A DNA stretch of 6,511 bases from Thermoplasmata archaeon (lineage in GTDB: Archaea; Thermoplasmatota; DAOVMN01), in contig DAOVMN010000128.1 of the NCBI GenBank assembly GCA_030630685.1, positions 1 to 6,511 of the forward strand, given 5' to 3'. Positions 3,969 through 6,511 of this stretch are shown here, one piece after another. The position numbers and the translations under genes were made by a program. Numbering within the stretch: the first letter of the stretch is position 1; the number at the start of each line of letters is the position of its first letter. The notes under the pieces were generated by a model. That model saw only the letters and a list, made by a program, of their open reading frames with translations, did not search any database and had not been told where the DNA came from.

Positions 3969-6511
3969 ATGGAAATGGATGAGGCCGAGCTCTTAGAATC
4001 AATGAATGAACATCAAACGAGAAAGGTTCTCATTGATCCTGAATTGGAAAGAAGAGGATGGCATAAAAAATACGTCAAGGAAGAGGTAAATCCTGTCAAA
4101 TCTGATTTCAACAAAAAGAATTTTGTATTTTTTCAGAGGGAGAATATCGGAAAGGGAGACAGATACATTGATTATGTCGTGCTAAATGAAGATTATTCTG
4201 TCCTGGCAATAATCGAATCTAAACGGTATTCAAAGAATGAAGAAAAGGGAAGAATCCAGGCCAGAACGTATGCCAAAGACATCGAACAGCAAGTCCACCG
4301 CAAAATCCCTATCTTTCTAACGAATGGAAATGTGTGGCGATTCATTGATGAAGATGGGATCGAACGGAAGGTCAGTGGACCATTTAGTCAAGAGGACCTC
4401 AGGCGACGAAGAGATCTCTATGAGCAGCAACGGGATCCGGTGAACGTGAAGATAGATCCTCGCATCGTAGACAGACCGAAAAGTGTTCAGATTGTGAAAG
4501 AGTTGAGTGAGCATTTTTCCAGGGGCCACAGGAAAGCCCTGGTGCACATGGCGACCGGGACAGGAAAAACAAGGGTGGCGATGGCCATTATCAAGGTTTT
4601 AATGAATGCGAATATCGTTCGAAATGTCCTCTTCATTGCTGACAGAACACCTCTTGTTGATCAGGCGGAATCAGAAGGATTCAAACAATTCTTCACCGAA
4701 CCCGTGGCTGATCTTCGTGACGAATTTAGTGTCACGGCTCGCCTGTACGTTTCCACAATCCAGACCCTCATGAGCCCGAAGGATGACAGGCTCTATGAAA
4801 GATTCAGTCCCGGATTCTTCGACCTGATAGTCTTTGATGAAGCCCATCGGTCGTATTATGATAAGAACAATGTCATTCAGAGATATTTCGATGCGATAAT
4901 GATCGGTCTAACCGCCACACCAAGGGAGCATGAGGCAAGAAGCACCTTTGAGATGTTTGACTGTGAGTTCAGAAAGCCCACTGTGGAATATTCGTATGAC
5001 GAGGCGGTGAGGGATGGGGTACTGGTGCGGTACAGGGCGGACATTATCGGGACCGAAGTGCTGGCTGACGGAATCAGCGGTTCGAAACTACCGGGGTACC
5101 TGAAGGACCAGTTGCGCAGGCAGGAAGTAGACCCGGAAATCACCGAGTTCACAGGGTCGGATTTTGACAGGATATTCATGGATGACACAACCAATGCCAT
5201 CGTCATCGTGGAGTTCATGAACCTGTGCTACAAATCGGACGAGGGAAAGCCCTGCAAGACCATCTTTTTCTGTGCAAGCCAGGCACATGCCAGACACATC
5301 AAAAGGATTTTCGGGAAACTCTACCCGAACCTGGGCAGTGATGTGCAGGTCATTACATCCAATGAATACCGTGCCGGAGATGAAATCAAGCGGTTCAAAA
5401 AACAATCCGAGCCGAGGATCGCACTTTCGGTGGGGATGCTCGACACGGGGGTGGACATCCCCGAGGTGTGCAATCTGGTCTTTGTCAAGCCTGTGTTCTC
5501 GCATATCCGATTCTGGCAGATGGTCGGCAGGGGCACAAGGAACCTCGAGTCGTGCAGGCACAGGGAATGGCTGCCGGAAGGGAAGAAGAACGATTTCTAC
5601 ATTCTGGACTTCAAAATCGGCGGGATTTCAAATATCAAGCTGCACGAATTCACGGAGTCGAGGGAAAGGGAGCCCTCCAAAGGCGTGACGACGAGAATAT
5701 TCGAAAACCGTGTTAAACTCATGGAGAGACCTCTGGACGAGGCTCAGAGAAGGGTCATTTACGATAAGATTATGGCGTCCATTGATGCCTTTGATGAGGA
5801 GAACTTCATGGTGAGAGAGAAGCTCCCAACCATCAGCAGGATAAAGGAGAATGCCTTCAATCTGAGGAATTATGTGAAGGAACTCATGCATGATATTCTC
5901 CCTCTGGTACTCATTTCCACAGGCGGGAACCCCTATGTCTCCTCTTTTATCCTGAAAACCGAGAGTCTGTTCCGATTTATCCTTGATAAACGGTTTGACA
6001 AGATCGAGGATATCCGGCAGTACGTTGAGGAGATGGCACTCAACATCCTGAGCAAGGACAACCTCTACGAGATCAATCAGAGCAAGGAGAAAATCATTAA
6101 AATTTTCCAGGATAACTTCTGGGACGACCTCACCTTCGAGGACGTGGAGTTCATGATCCGGGAAATTGCTCCGCTCATGAAATACTATGAACCGGTTCCA
6201 AGAAAGGTTGTACAGGTTGACAAACCAGACGTCATCCTCGACAGGGAGACATTCGAGAAGGAGGTGAAGCAGGACGAGAGGCTCAGGGAATTCGTTGAGA
6301 CGAACCCGATCATGCGAAAATTAAAGGACGGCGAGGGCCTTACACCACCCGAACTCAAGGATCTCGAGCGGCAGTTGATTGACCTCAACCCGCACTACGG
6401 CATCGAGAGCGTGCAGCGGTACCAGAAAAAGGATTTCGTCCTGTTCCTCAGGGAGATCATCGGCATTACACTGGAGGATGACCCGAAAGCCCACATCGAG
6501 AAACGGTTCAA
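3969..6511 (+). CDS. hsdR: Type I restriction enzyme R subunit (HsdR, EcoEI-like), C-terminus cut by window
   Basis: The frame is open from ATG 3969 to the right edge: 847 codons without a stop. HsdR is the ATP-driven translocase and nuclease of type I restriction complexes (R2M2S); it pulls in unmodified DNA and cuts it away from the recognition site. Domains: an N-terminal PD-(D/E)xK nuclease (Asp68, then Glu83-Ser-Lys85 in IIESKRY); a first RecA-like domain with Walker A ATGTGKT (195-201), DEAH box (290-293) and motif III TATP (315-318); a second with motif V around GMLDTGVDIP (489-498) and motif VI QMVGRGTR (517-524); then a helical region (about 600 onward) resembling the EcoEI R C-terminal domain that docks on the methyltransferase. 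All catalytic motifs are intact. By comparison with this family roughly 50-150 residues are probably missing. No hsdM or hsdS lies within the window; they should follow or lie elsewhere. The first third is noticeably more AT-rich than the middle. Confidence 0.93.
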   Translation, partial: MEMDEAELLESMNEHQTRKVLIDPELERRGWHKKYVKEEVNPVKSDFNKKNFVFFQRENIGKGDRYIDYVVLNEDYSVLAIIESKRYSKNEEKGRIQARTYAKDIEQQVHRKIPIFLTNGNVWRFIDEDGIERKVSGPFSQEDLRRRRDLYEQQRDPVNVKIDPRIVDRPKSVQIVKELSEHFSRGHRKALVHMATGTGKTRVAMAIIKVLMNANIVRNVLFIADRTPLVDQAESEGFKQFFTEPVADLRDEFSVTARLYVSTIQTLMSPKDDRLYERFSPGFFDLIVFDEAHRSYYDKNNVIQRYFDAIMIGLTATPREHEARSTFEMFDCEFRKPTVEYSYDEAVRDGVLVRYRADIIGTEVLADGISGSKLPGYLKDQLRRQEVDPEITEFTGSDFDRIFMDDTTNAIVIVEFMNLCYKSDEGKPCKTIFFCASQAHARHIKRIFGKLYPNLGSDVQVITSNEYRAGDEIKRFKKQSEPRIALSVGMLDTGVDIPEVCNLVFVKPVFSHIRFWQMVGRGTRNLESCRHREWLPEGKKNDFYILDFKIGGISNIKLHEFTESREREPSKGVTTRIFENRVKLMERPLDEAQRRVIYDKIMASIDAFDEENFMVREKLPTISRIKENAFNLRNYVKELMHDILPLVLISTGGNPYVSSFILKTESLFRFILDKRFDKIEDIRQYVEEMALNILSKDNLYEINQSKEKIIKIFQDNFWDDLTFEDVEFMIREIAPLMKYYEPVPRKVVQVDKPDVILDRETFEKEVKQDERLREFVETNPIMRKLKDGEGLTPPELKDLERQLIDLNPHYGIESVQRYQKKDFVLFLREIIGITLEDDPKAHIEKRF

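Noticed and set aside
5272..5688. A 138-residue plus-strand open frame, and similar ones on the minus strand at 5088-5561 and 4877-5218
   Set aside because: All lie inside hsdR in other frames and have compositions typical of shadows (Arg/Ser/Pro-rich, no recognisable domain). The hsdR frame carries every expected motif.
3969..6511. Other SF2 defence helicases (SNF2-like, DISARM or Argonaute-associated) as identity of the right-hand gene
   Set aside because: The N-terminal D...ESK nuclease, ATGTGKT/DEAH/LTATP/QMVGRGTR motor and EcoEI-like helical tail in that order match type I R subunits best.
1..6511. tRNA, rRNA, insertion sequence or attachment site
   Set aside because: No cloverleaf, rRNA-like stretch, transposase frame or terminal inverted repeats were recognised on either strand by eye.

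Overview
The window looks like accessory chromosome of a euryarchaeal-type archaeon, possibly a methanogen relative. Support for this comes from a fused ADP-forming acyl-CoA synthetase, secreted 'VDDDGP' parallel beta-helix surface proteins of a kind common in such archaea, and TATA-like boxes about 24-26 nt upstream of start codons that lack Shine-Dalgarno sequences, which suggests leaderless transcripts. No RNA gene or taxonomic marker is present, so the assignment is an inference.

Layout. Everything left of 3758 is on the minus strand. Reading in the direction of transcription: (i) 3758-1605, an intact 717-residue ATP-grasp/CoA-ligase fusion; (ii) 1600-971, an AT-rich gene starting 4 nt after the synthetase stop, which encodes a coherent three-helix membrane protein interrupted by one in-frame TAG; (iii) 932-744, the truncated start of a secreted beta-helix protein; (iv) 698-351, a small lipoprotein that resembles a stand-alone protease propeptide; (v) 276-1, the intact start of a second secreted beta-helix protein that runs off the left edge. 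On the plus strand, from 3969 to beyond the right edge, lies most of hsdR, the motor/nuclease subunit of a type I restriction-modification system. It diverges from the synthetase across a 210-bp spacer that holds a 14-bp tandem repeat, a near-palindrome and both TATA boxes.

How the parts relate. The synthetase is metabolic: it makes ATP from an acyl-CoA, ADP and phosphate. The membrane protein may be translationally coupled to it. The two beta-helix starts are paralogues, aligning without gaps over 57 residues with 35 identities, so the left end has seen duplication and decay. The right end is a defence locus whose modification and specificity genes must lie outside the window.

The observation most worth following is the amber codon at 1406-1408. 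The frame stays open for 144 codons after it, no ATG, GTG or TTG occurs before the third membrane helix is encoded, the combined topology obeys the positive-inside rule, and the terminal TAG is followed immediately by TGA. Amber read-through (for example as pyrrolysine) and a recent nonsense mutation are the two explanations; the window alone cannot decide between them.
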